Source of the DNA: Gyrodactylus bullatarudis
Lineage: Eukaryota; Platyhelminthes; Monogenea; Gyrodactylidea; Gyrodactylidae
Length of the DNA stretch: 64,000 bases
Reading direction: 5' to 3'
NCBI GenBank assembly: GCA_012064415.1
Contig: SSNU01000196.1
Span: forward strand, 1-64,000
The notes below the pieces were generated by a model. That model had not been told where the DNA came from. It searched no databases and worked only from the letters and a program-made list of their open reading frames with translations. Shown piece by piece: positions 33,863 to 45,337 of this stretch (position 1 is the stretch's first letter; each line of letters begins with the position of its first letter). Position numbers and translations under genes: made by a program.

Positions 33863-36364
33863 GTGAGTTTTTTTTTCAAACTAAACATCGACTTCAGAGG
33901 AGATTTTGTTCATAAACTTGAGGATGTGAGAAATTCCTCTTTTGTCCAATTACCATATAGAACACCCATACTATTTTTCAATTGTTTGGTTTGAAACCTT
34001 GCACCCAGCAGCCTCAGAGTGGTTTTTATACTTATTTAACTTTTATTAAATTTTTTACTTATTATTAATTATATTAGACTTTATGAAAGACTCAAGCTAG
34101 CATTCGTTTATATCCTTTCCGAGACCAGATGTTATATATGACCTCCTTGTTCAAATCAGGTTTTTTCAATTATATTACAATTAATATTAGGGTTATTTAG
34201 GGAAATAATATTGGTTGACAGGGGTATTTTGAAAAATGCCATGATTTTTTTTGAAAAATGCCGGGACACCGGAATATTTTTCGAAAAATCCGTACGCACA
34301 TATCATTGCCACTTATATTCATTTATCAAAACCTTTCGAGCATATGGTCGCGAAGCATTTCAAAGTTAATGAAATGATCAAAATATACGGCAATGAATTG
34401 ATCTACTGCGACATAAAAAAACTCGCGGAAACAGATTTGATAGGTAAAGACAAGAGGACGACCAAAGAAAAAGAGATTCAGATCTGAAGCAGAAAAAGTT
34501 TTGTGAAAAATTGAATACACTTGGATCCATTGACTTTTTCTTATGTTTTTTTCGTAATCCCTTGAATTGAGAAATCTTGGCAACACGATATCAAGACAAA
34601 AACTAAGCATAATTAATTTCTAAATCTCTATATATTAACAAAAGCAACGTCATGGGCCTTTTGGAGCAAATTGAAATCCCATTTTTATCTTCAATATCTA
34701 ATAGAGACAGGCAAATTTTTTAACATCCGGATGTGCAAAGCTCATTTTAAAGAGAAATTTTCAACGCAATAAAGTTCCTATTAAACCATGTATTTTAAAT
34801 ATTGCCTACCCCAAATCGCAATTGAAAATGCCGATTTTTGAATTAGCGCCAACTATTTTCAATCGGTTAAAATCTAAATTTTGAGCCATTTGAATGCAAT
34901 TTTAAATAGGTTCGTAAGGTATTTTTAATCAGCACGGCATATTCTAGTGAAAAATTCCGTTTAATTTGCGATATGTTGAAGATATTTGGGAAAATGGGAC
35001 TTTGGGGCATCAGAGAATTAAAAATTTCGAATTTAAATTTCATAAATGGCATTTTCTAAGTTAGATCTAACAGATTCACATTGCAGCCGAAACATTGTTC
35101 GGGAAAAAAAATTTTGATATTCATACTCATTTTGACAATCATGGGTTGTTCTTTTCAGGTATTTTTCAAATAATTCCTCTCATTGGAGAAATTTTATTTT
35201 TTAATTACTCACCAGTAGATGAAAAATTCGATATAAATCAGATTCTGATGAAAATATGTGAAAGAAAACATTTTCATGAAATTTCCTTAGTAAATGTCTT
35301 TTATTATCTAAAGTAATTTTTCCAGAATCACCAAAAGACAAGGAAACATATTGTTAAATTTTTCGATGAACCCGTCAATTTTAAAAGTTTTTCAGGTAAT
35401 CCACGTTTACAAGCAGAAAAAAGAGTCAATTGGTCTAACTTTACCAATACCAAACATCATCAGATGGATGTATTTATTCAATATGTAAATGAATACTTTT
35501 TTTATAAGAGAGTACATTTCAATCTATAAATAGAGACTAGAGTTAGGTAATCCACAACAGGGTGCTAGAAAATATTGTTGAAGACTCTAACCAAAAAGCA
35601 CTCTTGACATATCTCTCTTCCCAAAAGTGTGTTCCCAAGTAATTTGGATAAGTTTTATTTATCTCATGTAGCAATAAAAAAGATATAAAGTGCATAATCT
35701 AATTTTCTTGCGAATCAATGTCTTATTCCGGAATCAGTTGACAATGAGCACTTCAAGATGCCACCAAAGAAGTTATTAATGGTCCATTATAAGCTTCGTC
35801 CAGGAAATTTTCCGGAAAAAATCAATACTCACTGAAAAATATTTATTTTGATGATCGAAATGGTACTTTAGAAGAATCCAAAATCTATTCTCTCCACTTC
35901 CTGTATTATTTTCAAATCATGGAGAGATGATTTTTTACGATAGAAAATACAACAGATTCTTCCAATATTTCTCAAGTTATCTTTTAATTTTAATTGTTAC
36001 TTGTTTTTAACTATTTTATTACTCAAATTTGGTATTTTGTTTAAATTTCATTCTTGTACATTTCCGGATACGCACTCAGGATGAACCTTTGTCCATTATC
36101 ATTCGATTTTTTTCGTTTTAAAACCAACCAACTACTGTAAAACTGCTGGAAAAAGAAGACGAAAGAGTGTCGCTTAATTTTGATAAACCACCTGCCTTAT
36201 TCGATTAATTTGTATGATAAAACTCTCTTATCCTTCTGATATAGCTTCTCTTTAAATTATTTTCAAAAATGCACACACAGATTTTCTTCAGATTTCTTCA
36301 AATCCCTTCCCTGATTATTCAAATACTAGTCTGTATACTAATTAGATTTATAAATTTTTTCCAG
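33863..36364 (+). other. Tensin intron 7
   Basis: About 2.5 kb between exons 7 and 8. Short ORFs near 34251-34487 and 35095-35316 have no recognisable motif or splice support. Sequence around 34620-35080 resembles low-identity repeats near 47590-47810 (GGGAAAAT..., AATGCC) but the match is too weak to call. Confidence 0.5.
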
Positions 36365-36635
36365 CAAACTGGATTAGAAAAAGAAATTCTTAGGGATACG
36401 ACTACAATAAGGAAGCATCGTTCCAGATCAAATACACCCCATCGAGGTAGCCGAAAAAGTAACAAGCAAGACTCGAACAATTTTTCTTCAGCTGAACGAC
36501 GACGAACACATAAAGGAGTGACCTTGGCTGTTGCTGAAGGCTCCAATGAAGTCATTGACGACTCATTTCCCCTCCAATGCAGCATTAATGACGAATCAAA
36601 TACAACTTTCAGACAGTTATTACCCAAAGGTGCTG
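36365..36635 (+). CDS. Tensin exon 8: SH2-PTB linker
   Basis: 271 nt, acceptor TAAATTTTTTCCAG, donor GTGAGT; phase 0 in, phase 1 out. Encodes QTGLEKEILRDTTTIRKHRS, a basic/Ser-rich stretch (RSRSNTPHRGSRKSNK, AERRRTHKG) and an acidic end (SNEVIDDSFPLQC). Its in-frame length between two domain exons makes it very likely coding. Confidence 0.8.
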
Positions 36636-36783
36636 GTGAGTATTGAAAATCTAATCTAACTCGTACCAAATCGAAAGTCTAAATGTAGAAAAAGACCTAG
36701 ATTTGTCCTGCATAATAAAATCATCGAAATATAGAGCTCACATCATTGAGGGCCTCAAAAATAATACACTGAAATATTTATAC

Positions 36784-37493
36784 AGCTATTCTCGATGAAT
36801 TTGGGAAATCATGATTTTTACAAAAATCTCATTTTTTCATCTTGGTATCGAAAGATTATTATTATTGAAAGATTATTTGGTTACTGATTCAAAATGTACA
36901 TTTTACTTATTGGACGGAAAAAATTTGCAAAATTTTTTTTTTTAATTTTAGAGACATTTAAAATTTCGAGTTGACGCGAGTTTTTCATTTTTTTAAACTT
37001 TGACTCGAAAATTTTTGTTGATTTCAAGGTCTGAGAGGAGTCAAACGTTATTTTTCATTAGACAAAGAAAATAATTACTCTTATTCATTTTTTGGAAAAA
37101 CTCACCATGCGAAAGTCTACTATTTTCAATCATTTTTACTGCTTGGAAATTGACTAGAGTGATCCAAGATCATTTCAAAATTACAGGTTTTTGTCAAAAA
37201 AAATGAATAAGAGTAATTATTTTCTTTGTCTAATGATGATCCTGAAAAATAACGTTTGATTACTCTCAGACCTTGAAATCAAGAGAATTTTTCCACTCAG
37301 AGTTTAAAAAAATTATAAACTCGCGCCATCTCGAAATTTAATATGTCTCTAAAATTTTCCAAAAAAATTTTCTCCAATCAGGTGAGAAAGGTGAACATCA
37401 GTGACCAAAAAATCTTTCAAAAATTTCGATACCTTGATGAAAAAATGAGATTTTTGTAAAAATTATGAATTCCCAAATTCATCGAGAATAGCT
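36784..37493. mobile_element. Complete family C fold-back element
   Basis: Termini AGCTATTCTCGATGAATTTG and inverse TTCATCGAGAATAGCT. The arms run inward through GATTATTTGGTTACTGATTC, GTACATTTTACTTATTGGAC and CTGAGAGGAGTCAAACGTT, and mirror after about 37130. It sits in tensin intron 8. Confidence 0.75.
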
Positions 37494-37649
37494 TTATAAG
37501 CGTTTTGAATGTTTGGCTTTTTTAAATACTGTATTTCATACTAACTTAATCAAAAAGATATGAATAGGCTTAAAAGTAGTATGTAGAATTTCAATGTTCA
37601 ACATGCTTACTCGCTTAAATGGAAATTACAAAGGAATTCTTTATTTCAG

Positions 37650-37896
37650 CCTGCATCATGTATTACTTGAGTTCAAGTGACATTAATCAGTTAACCGGTG
37701 CAATTGGTCTAAAGACGGGCATAGACAAGATCATGGGACCAAATCCAAAGAGCATAAACTTTCGTCCGATCGAGGTGAACTTTAATGTTATCGCTGATGG
37801 GATTGTCATGACAGATATACATCGTAGATGTTTCTTTAGGCGTCATTATCCATTGCAGAATCTCCTTTACTTCAATATTGATCCACAGAAACGAGA
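37650..37896 (+). CDS. Tensin exon 9: PTB domain
   Basis: 247 nt, acceptor TTTATTTCAG, donor GTAAAT; phase 1 in, phase 2 out. Encodes ACIMYYLSSSDINQLTGAIG, then FRPIEVNFNVIADGIVMTD and FFRRHYPLQNLLYFNIDPQK. RRHYPL...DP-x-x-R is the hallmark of the tensin PTB domain, which binds NPxY motifs in integrin beta tails. Read without splicing it stops at once (TAA at 37898), which hides the last exon from a simple ORF scan. Confidence 0.9.
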
Positions 37897-38170
37897 GTAA
37901 ATGAAATCTCTGATATCATCCTTTTATCTTCGAATGTAATCCATTTCTTAATCTTTTCAAGATTCACAATGACAGTTAATAACAAAACTCACAAGCTCAA
38001 GTATGTTTCTTGAGAATTTAATCTGAACTTTCTGCATCATATTGAATTTAATTTAATGCGCTAAGCAACTATTATTTTTTATGTAAGAACCGGTATTCAA
38101 AAATCAAATATAAATAGCATACCTCATGAGTAGATATATAAACTTTCAACATTAACATTTTCTTTTCAAG

Positions 38171-38306
38171 AATCCTTGGATTTATTTCAAGAGTATCAGA
38201 TTCCTCTCTAGACAATCGATGTCACATTCTATCCGAGTGTGAGCGCGGAGAAAGTGCCAAGGTCATCAGCCAATTTATTAATAAATATTTAATTTCATCA
38301 AAATAA
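38171..38306 (+). CDS. Tensin exon 10: PTB C-terminus and stop
   Basis: Acceptor TTTTCTTTTCAAG; GA of exon 9 plus A gives Glu, then ILGFISRVSDSSLDNRCHIL, SECERGESAKVISQF and INKYLISSK, stop at 38304-38306. FGF-x-x-R, CH(I/L)-F/L-x-E and I-x-x-F-I-x-K match the final strand and helix of tensin PTB domains. Confidence 0.85.
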
Positions 38307-38307
38307 A
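38302..38307 (+). promoter_or_regulatory. Tensin poly(A) signal overlapping the stop
   Basis: AATAAA shares TAA with the stop codon. A very short 3' UTR is implied unless a downstream signal is used. Confidence 0.35.
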
Positions 38308-40297
38308 ATCAAGATTGATAGATTATCAAATACACAATCTACATTTTCTTCCTTTCTAATCGAAATTTCCAATGACTGACCAATGAAAATAAAGCATTTT
38401 GGGAAATTTTCATCTGGCCTCAGTAGAAGAAGTCTCTGTCATTCATCAGCTATAATTATATCGAGAATATTCCTATATACATGATAATATAAAAATATAT
38501 AAATCATAAGTATTATACATGCTTTGAAAAATGATTCACTTGTACAAAAATTTTCATAAACTTGTTGAGATATTCTATATATCGAGATTATATTATTACT
38601 TATTGTTATAATTCATTGCTTCAAAAAATCAGATTGATTATCATTATTTTTCTAATTTAACAAGAAAAATAGGTTCCTTTTAGAGAATTTTTTTTCAATA
38701 GAGAGTAGAAATATTATGATTTAATATTCACAAACATAGTAACCTTCTTTCCCTAAATACCTCCAAAAACCTTTGTATGTTATCTTTATAGCATGTTTTC
38801 AAATTTTGAAAAAAACCAATTCAATCTATAGAACTATATATATGTAATTTCTTTTAATGTGCCTAAAAAGTTGATATTGGACTATGTGTTTGCTCCAAGG
38901 AGTCAAATTGATTAAATTTAATTTTAAAATAGTAGTAAAAATATATATAATTAATTAACAAAATACAGGTTTTTCTCTTTTTTAAATACAGAAATACAGA
39001 ATATGTATTACAGACAGACTAAGGGGCCTGTTGAGTCAACTCAGTCAAGCCTCCGACCAAAGTAAAATTTATGAAATAACTTTGCCTGAGTAAAATAAGC
39101 GTATTTTCTTCGAAAATCGTTCATTCATTAAAATTTCTGATCAAGATCACCACTTCAGATCATCAATTAGACCCTCTATCGCTTACAAGAAACCAGTATT
39201 TTTTTAATTTTTTATAATAGAGATGAATCGATCTGAAATATATCTCAAATCTAAAAGCATTTGAAATAAGATATCACGAGAGGACATACTTTTCTGATAA
39301 TTTTTAGTACTCAGATTATGTTTTGCATATTTTTAAAGCGTGAAAGTCATACTCCATTATGTCGTTGCCAATTTTTCCCACAATATCCCCCGAACATGAT
39401 AAAACAACGAAGTTAACCATGAAGCCCCTCTTGATGATAAGAATACTATTTTTGAAGAAAAAAATTAAGAAATCCATTAAATCGCCAAGATATTCCGGAT
39501 TTTAGTGATTGCGTAGTAAAAAATCATTGAAAATTGAGCGGCGATTTGAAAAATTCAGGATTTTTAAAACTGAATGACATAATGGTGAAGCATTTTTGAC
39601 ACAAGCTTCAAAATACAAAATAATTCTTAGAATTTCTAGCTCTACCAGAAAAAATCGTCCTAATATGAGATTAAAAATTTCGCTCTAGCCTACTAGATAT
39701 CATTTTCGACGAGATTATCATATACTATACTTGCAGTATGACTCCAAAATTCAATACATTTTAAATAAATTTCCAAATGGGCCTATCAGAATGCGACAAA
39801 ATCATCTTGACTATCAATTTATAAAAAAGTCAACTAATTGTCACTGATATACTGAAAGTTAAAGGGTTAAATTAGAGAACAGTTGCCCCATCTCATTTCT
39901 CTTTACTTTGAATCGTGTTGGTCTTTTTATCACCGCAAGGGATTCGTTTTCATTTCATCGATGTTCAAAAGCCCTTACTAAGGGCCCCTTAGTCTCTTCT
40001 TCATTCAGAAAAATTACTGCAAAACAAGAGGGGGCAAATGTTCTATGGATTATCCAATTAAAGTTTTCAAATCCTCTGTTGGTCGTATCCACAAGACCGT
40101 AAAAATAGATTGAGGGATCAAATTCTTGGTTTATTTATTATTTTCAAATTAAAATAATCATATTACATCATAGTGAAAATGTACATCTATCTTAGAAATG
40201 AGCCAGTTATCAAGTTTATTTCATAACTTTTCCCAAAGGGCTAGTGAATTCTCTTTAACAAATCAGGAATAGGAAAGAGTTTGTAATGGGCAAACAT
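38308..40297. other. Intergenic between convergent tensin and channel genes
   Basis: No gene recognised. A 13-bp perfect inverted pair, AGACTAAGGGGCC at 39016-39028 and its complement at 39983-39995, bounds a 980-bp segment that could be a decayed DNA element, but the repeat is short and no target duplication is evident. Confidence 0.35.
40215..40220 (-). promoter_or_regulatory. Channel gene poly(A) signal
   Basis: AATAAA on the minus strand, about 78 nt beyond the channel stop codon at 40298-40300. Confidence 0.5.
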
Positions 40298-40456
40298 TCA
40301 GATAAAGGTTGAAGTTCCATTCTCCTTAACTTCGTGAATTTGATGAGCCTGTTGAGTTAAGCGCATAGTCCGGACACTCTTTGTTTTCATCTGACACTTA
40401 ACCTTTTCAACGTACTCCATGTCCCGGTGTGTCATTATCCTTCGTCGATGACAAGC
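40298..40456 (-). CDS. Channel exon 8: C-terminal tail
   Basis: 159 nt, acceptor TTTAATAG, phase 0. Encodes ACHRRRIMTHRDMEYVEKVK, then CQMKTKSVRTMRLTQQAHQI and a stop after GTSTFI. The tail follows M4, whose C-terminus is extracellular in known pLGICs; a long basic tail there is unusual. Confidence 0.75.
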   Translation of the reverse strand, partial: ACHRRRIMTHRDMEYVEKVKCQMKTKSVRTMRLTQQAHQIHEVKENGTSTFI

Positions 40457-40517
40457 CTATTAAAGTAAAAAATATGAGATTTTATATAGTTTTCTGTTAA
40501 GCCCTTAATTATGACCA

Positions 40518-40715
40518 TTGGATTGATCGGATGAGGTTGGGAATCTATTATTTTTACAAGAAATGGAATATCTTGAAGATTCTCAGCTCATACAAGCCAT
40601 ATTTTGTCTACTTTTATCATTCGAAGAAAAAAATTCTGAAAACTTTTACGATTTTCTTGATGAAAAAATTGAGATTTTCGTAAAAATCATAGATTCCCAA
40701 CCTCATACCAATTAG
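40518..40715. mobile_element. Short family A fold-back element
   Basis: Left GGTTGGGAATCTATTATTTT, right AATCATAGATTCCCAACCTC, with arms of about 45 bp and a shortened centre including CTACTTTTATCATTCGAAGA. It lies in the last channel intron. Confidence 0.6.
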
Positions 40716-40749
40716 CTTCAGAAACATGAAGTATGATTACTCTCAATAT

Positions 40750-41370
40750 TTCTTCTGTTTCGAATTTTGGTCAGTTCTACGTGCTCTGAGAGAGGAGAAC
40801 TTTACAAATTCATTCAACAAATGGGTTCCACATGATCTCAATGAATCACAAAAAAGGGAAAGAATTGAAGCCTGTCGAAGACTCCCTAACAGACTCAGTT
40901 ATGACAACTTAAAGAATATCGTTACAACAGGCGAAAAATGGATCTATCTTCAGAATTAGAGTCGAAAAAGTTCTTGGAAACGAGTTGGTGAAAAAGCAAC
41001 TCAACCCTCTCCAAACAGGTTTTCAAAGAAAGTGATTTTCTAGACAAGAAAAAGAGTAATCCACTATGAACTAATGGATTATGATCATACAGTCACTTCC
41101 TATATCTAGAAACGTTAAGGCAAATGGGAAGAGATGTTAAAAGTCTTTTTCAAGATGAGAATATTGATGTCAAAATCCTCCTTAAAGTCCTGACCTAGCC
41201 CCATTAGATTATCATCCTTTCATGTCGATGCAACATTTTTGAAGGGTAAAAAATTCCACAATAAAGGAGAGGTCTTATCAACTTTTTTTCGATTCAAAGT
41301 CAATAATTTTACGCTGATGGAATCTCTTTTTTTGTTGGCAGAAATGTATTAATTCTGCTGGAAAATATTT
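40750..41370 (+). pseudogene. Mariner-family transposase relic
   Basis: The first open part reads NKWVPHDLNESQKRERIEAC and RLSYDNLKNIVTTGEKWIYL, matching the mariner WVPHxL helix and the T-x-D-E-K-W block, here TTGEKW, so the first catalytic Asp has become Gly. After an in-frame stop at 40957 other frames give PSPNRFSKKVIF, VIHYELMDY, PH-DYHPF-type DYH (near the second catalytic region), and FYADGISFFVGRN near the C-terminus. Several stops and frameshifts: dead. It is antisense to the channel gene, inside its last intron. Confidence 0.75.
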
Positions 41371-41528
41371 TGATACCTGATTTTTCAAGATATTTTTTAT
41401 CTCTGAAGTTTCATTTCTTTTTCTCTAACCCAATATATTGTAATCGGATGGTGAATTAAACCGATGATTTAATCTGAATTCAAGATAGAGAATGATTTGA
41501 AAAATATTTGATTCAATAATAAACTTAC

Positions 41529-41723
41529 AACACAATATATCATCAGCATGAACCCTCCATTATAAGCTATATAAGATATCGATATGAAGGCAATAACATA
41601 AAACTCCATATATTCTGGTAGCTCTTTATTGTAATGTTTGGCTATTCGGTCTGTGGCACCGATAAGACCATGCCAAATGCATATCAATGTTATGATAAAT
41701 AAACTTGATATGACATATTTATC
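41529..41723 (-). CDS. Channel exon 7: M3, short loop, M4
   Basis: 195 nt, phase 0 both ends. DKYVISSLFIITLICIWHGL is M3, followed by IGATDRIAKHYNKELPEYM as the whole intracellular loop, then EFYVIAFISISYIAYNGGFM as M4. In animal Cys-loop receptors this loop is usually 70-200 residues; here it is close to the bacterial length. Confidence 0.85.
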
Positions 41724-41917
41724 CTGTTATAAAAAAATCATTCAGTATTAAGAGGAATGAGCCAATTTCTAAGATAAATTTTCTATACTCGTATGTTTTT
41801 CTTAATGAACACAGATTAAAGATGTATCTACTTGAAAGTATATACAAGATTAATAAATTTTTATGAATATAATTTTCAAATTTTAATTAAATGGTTTTTG
41901 ATATTATTCAAACTTAC

Positions 41918-42073
41918 AAGATATGTCAGGTAAGATATTTTAGGCAGACACTGATTGACAACGAACTTGAATGCAACTAAAGTTAATACAAGGGTAAACG
42001 TCAACTGAAGACGATTTTGAGGATTCTCTCGGTCAACACAGAACGTTACCAATGACAGAGAACAGATAAGAAA
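41918..42073 (-). CDS. Channel exon 6: end of M1 and M2 pore helix
   Basis: 156 nt, phase 0 both ends. FLICSLSLVTFCVDRENPQN then RLQLTFTLVLTLVAFKFVV (M2), NQCLPKISYLTYL. RLQ-x-x-FTL-x-LT-x-VA and LP-x-x-x-Y-x-T-x-x-D resemble, from memory, the bacterial channel ELIC more than nicotinic or GABA receptors. There is no Glu at the -1' position and no Pro-Ala before Arg 0', so ion selectivity cannot be inferred. Confidence 0.87.
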
Positions 42074-42470
42074 CTAAAAAAAACAAATAATTGATCAAAA
42101 TTAAATAATAATAATAGAGAATATAATGATTCTTGTGAGTAATGTGTTAATAATGATTAGCTTAATAATTTATAAATAACGAAGGCTAAATTTTGTAATG
42201 AGAAAAGCAACATTTTGGAGAGAATATCCCTTCAAACACGATGATTACAAAAACTAACACTGAATCTGGAAACTAATGTTAGTTTTAAGACTCCCTAGTT
42301 AGCAAGGGAATCTGGAAACTCGGGACAGAGTCTGAAGAGTTTTACGCTGGGGTTTTTTCTCTGAAATTCCTTATAAGTTTAAAACCAAAAAACAATAAAG
42401 AATGTCTTGATCATGACAAAAATTTTGTAACATTTTTTATTTACACTGTAGATTCTACAGCTATCTACAC

Positions 42471-43118
42471 CTAGTTAATATGAAGATGGTAATTTATGAT
42501 TTTTACTAAATTCTCAATTTTTTCATGAAGTTTTTTTGGAATCTAGATCATGAGGTCCTCTTTCACGATACGGAGAAAAAAAATTTAGAAAAAATCAATT
42601 TTGAAATAGCGCCAAATTCCCATATTTTTGAACTTGAGTTGAAATTTTTTGTTGATTTCAATGTGAGAGGGTGATCAAAGTTGATTTTTTGGATCACAAT
42701 AAGACAAAAAAATTAAATATGCTGAATATGGTTTTGATTTTTTGATCATTTGTCCTACTTGAAAGTCGATGAAATTTGATATTTCAAGATCCCTGAAAAA
42801 TGACGAATTTATCAAAATTTTTATTATGATCATCGGTTTTTTTGTCTTATTGTGATCTTAAAAATCAACTTTTGATCACTCTCTCACATTGAAAAATTTT
42901 AACTCAAAGTTCAAAAAAATGGGAATTTGGCGCTACTTCCAGATTTCAAATTTGAGGTATTTTCCTTAAAAATTGATTTTTCCTAATTTTTTTTTCTCTG
43001 TATCGTGAAAGAGGGCCTCATGATCTAGATTCCAAAAAATCTTGATCAAATTCGATTTCTTGATGAGAAAATTAAGAATTTTGTAAAAATCATAAATTCC
43101 CATCTTCATATTAACTAG
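42471..43118. mobile_element. Complete family B fold-back element
   Basis: Termini CTAGTTAATATGAAGATGGT and inverse CATCTTCATATTAACTAG. Interior inverted blocks include TTTTCACGATACGG / TATCGTGAAAGAGG and GAGAGGGTGATCAAA / TTTGATCACTCTCTC. It lies in channel intron 5. Confidence 0.75.
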
Positions 43119-44032
43119 CTTTATGTCGGTATTCATATTTTTAATATGCTCCTTTAAAGAAATAATACAGTAATTAAATTTGGTTTATAAAATTTCAATA
43201 TAATCACGAATATGTCATTATAATTAGAAATAACTTATTATTTCAAATAAGATATAATAAGAATTATTTTCATTATAAAATTAATTTTGAATCCTTTTTT
43301 TGAATTTGAAACGAACGTTTGAATGAATATCAAAAATAAAGATGATTACGATGATATGGAGGAATAAAAACTACAAATTTATCTAATTCTAGAATCTGCA
43401 TTCATTCTTAGTGTGTGTACTCAAACTTTGAGTCTCAAAGAAAAATAATAATAACCTTAATTTCTTTTATTTATTTACGTCGATAGTCTTAGAGAGGGGT
43501 AGGGAAAGAGCGATAATATTTGATCAAAGAAAATTCATTATCTGTTCGAGAGATAAATTACAAGTGTACCTTTTTCATTGTAATTTAATTCTTAAACATT
43601 TCTATTAAAAAAGACAGTTCCACTCAGTCAGTAAATACAAATTAAAGTGAGTCATTAATTTTGAATTTTGAAAAATAAGAAATTACTCGAGCTTCAATTC
43701 TAACTTAGCCAGGTAGATTAAGAAATACAAGTTTTAAGAAAAGCTTTTAGAATGTTTTACCTTGTGGTATCAACTGACTACTTTAAAGTAGGTTGACATT
43801 TAAATTAGAATTTAATTTTGGTTAATTTTTGATATACTGATTCAGCGTCCTTTGAATAGTATGAAAAGTCGGGTAACTTTCTTATGATTCATGGAGGGAC
43901 CCAATTTAAGAGATAGTCAATTTATCTGAGCTGTAAAGACCAATTAGCTTTACTTAATTCTGATTTTCGAGATAATAGAAATTTTTAAAATGACAAAAAA
44001 TAGTGCATAAAATCTCAAGTGTGTCAACTTAC

Positions 44033-44190
44033 AGTGACTAAAAAAATATTCCATATGAAATAAGCTGGCCGCCGAGCAGCCCGACATTTCACAGACAAAG
44101 CAGGCCTCACTGATTCTGCCTCGGCATACTCATGGCTTAGTTCATGTTGTTCTGTCTCGATATGTTTATATAAATACCATTCTTGTTCAT
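44033..44190 (-). CDS. Channel exon 5: end of ligand-binding domain and M1 start
   Basis: 158 nt, acceptor GATCTAG, phase 1 in (G+AT gives Asp), phase 0 out. DEQEWYLYKHIETEQHELSH then SVKCRAARRPAYFIWNIFLV. The R-R-P-x-Y-F-x-x-N motif is the conserved pre-M1/M1 junction of pentameric channels. Confidence 0.85.
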
Positions 44191-44778
44191 CTAGATCGTA
44201 ATAATGATTAGTTTAAAAACAATCTGAAAGGAAAGACGTTTATATGAGAAAAAAGATGATAGAATAGTTATTTTAAATCTAAGGTATGCGGTTTTGATCT
44301 AGAAATTAAAATCTATTGAATGGTCTAAAAATTAACCGAAACTAAATTTTTAGTTTGAAAAATGATATTATGCCTACTTTCAAGTGATGACACGAGATTT
44401 TTTTATATTTTTTGGGGTAGAGAGAAGAGGGGTTAATTTTCCACATCCATCTCTGGGGTATACCTGTACAATGTATTTGAATTAAATATGAGAGCTTATT
44501 TAAAGACCATGAATAGTTAGGAAATTTTAAAAATAAATTTTATTCCCATGACATCGGATGTGAAAAAGGAAAAAATTGCAAACTTTCCAATTTTTATTTC
44601 GTTTCAGGATCACTTTAAAAGAGTAACTATGAATATATCAAAAAATCATTGCAGGAAATGATAATCATAAACAATTTCCTGCAAAGATTTCTATGATATT
44701 CACGAACAGGTCTCCTTATGATTCTTCTGATGTTTTTGATTTGATTGTGAATATGGAACTCTATTGATGGAAACTTAC

Positions 44779-44878
44779 CAACAAATGATTGTTTATTTAT
44801 TCTATGCGGTTCGTCAGGATCATTGACAAGACGAATTTCTGATGTTGACAGATTCGAGGCCACTGTCACTGTAAGATC
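44779..44878 (-). CDS. Channel exon 4
   Basis: 100 nt, acceptor TTCTGTCTAG, donor GTAAGT; phase 0 in, phase 1 out. DLTVTVASNLSTSEIRLVND and PDEPHRINKQSFV are beta-sandwich strands after the Pro-loop. The Asp-Leu-Thr at its start takes the place of the N-C-T that closes a normal Cys-loop. Confidence 0.85.
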
Positions 44879-44999
44879 CTAGACAGAAAAATTATCATAG
44901 ATGAAAGATGAATTTCAAAAACAGAAATCATGCTTCAAAACCATTTTTGAGTAAATAAATAGAAAAATTATATTTTTAGGTTATCTAATAAAATAGGAA

Positions 45000-45337
45000 A
45001 TTTTTGACTGAAAAACAAAAATTAGATCTAGATGAGATTCAAGGTATTTATAAAATAACTTGCTCGTGCGAAAAGTCATACATAGGTCGCACCGAAAGAA
45101 ATTTTGAGATAAGATGTAAAGAACACAAAAAGGCTATAGAAAAGGTACAGGTAGTCAGTACCTAAAAAGTCAGTATTAGCTAAACACTGGGCTGATAATC
45201 CAGATCATATTATAGATTTTAATAACGTAAAAAGTTTACGAAACATGAGGAATAAGTATAAAAATATGATTTTGGAGTCTATAGAGATTAAACTAAACGA
45301 GGTTGTTAATGGTAATAAGACGGAAATCGTTGGTTAG
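45000..45337 (+). pseudogene. GIY-YIG fragment of a Penelope-like element
   Basis: GIYKITCSCEKSYIGRTERN then FEIRCKEHKKAIEK contains both GIY and YIG halves (GIY at 45043-45051) with Cys-rich spacing typical of Penelope-like nucleases. A stop (TAA near 45162) and frameshift follow; the next frame gives SVLAKHWADNPDHIIDF and MILESIEIKLNEVV to a stop at 45335-45337. It is plus strand, inside channel intron 3. Confidence 0.75.

Larger units (their letters stand above)
9726..38306 (+). other. Tensin gene (gene-level span, ten exons)
   Basis: The ten exons listed individually splice in frame with consistent phases into 1063 codons from the ATG at 9759. Order: low-complexity N-terminus rich in Ser, Asn and Pro (1-443); coiled coil (about 490-560); SH2 (about 725-846); linker (847-936); PTB (937-1063). 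SH2 immediately N-terminal to a C-terminal PTB is diagnostic of tensins, focal-adhesion adaptors linking integrin tails to actin. No PTEN-like N-terminal domain is present in the modelled part; Drosophila tensin (blistery) also lacks one. The first exon's frame stays open to an acceptor at 9724-9725, so translation may begin in an exon further upstream. Confidence 0.88.

Noticed and set aside
34251..34610. Overlapping ORFs of 78 and 94 aa in tensin intron 7
   Set aside because: No motif, no fitting splice phase, and overlapping on both strands; chance ORFs.
39016..39995. 980-bp DNA transposon bounded by AGACTAAGGGGCC
   Set aside because: Only 13 bp inverted, no target duplication, no ORF; kept as a remark in the intergenic entry only.
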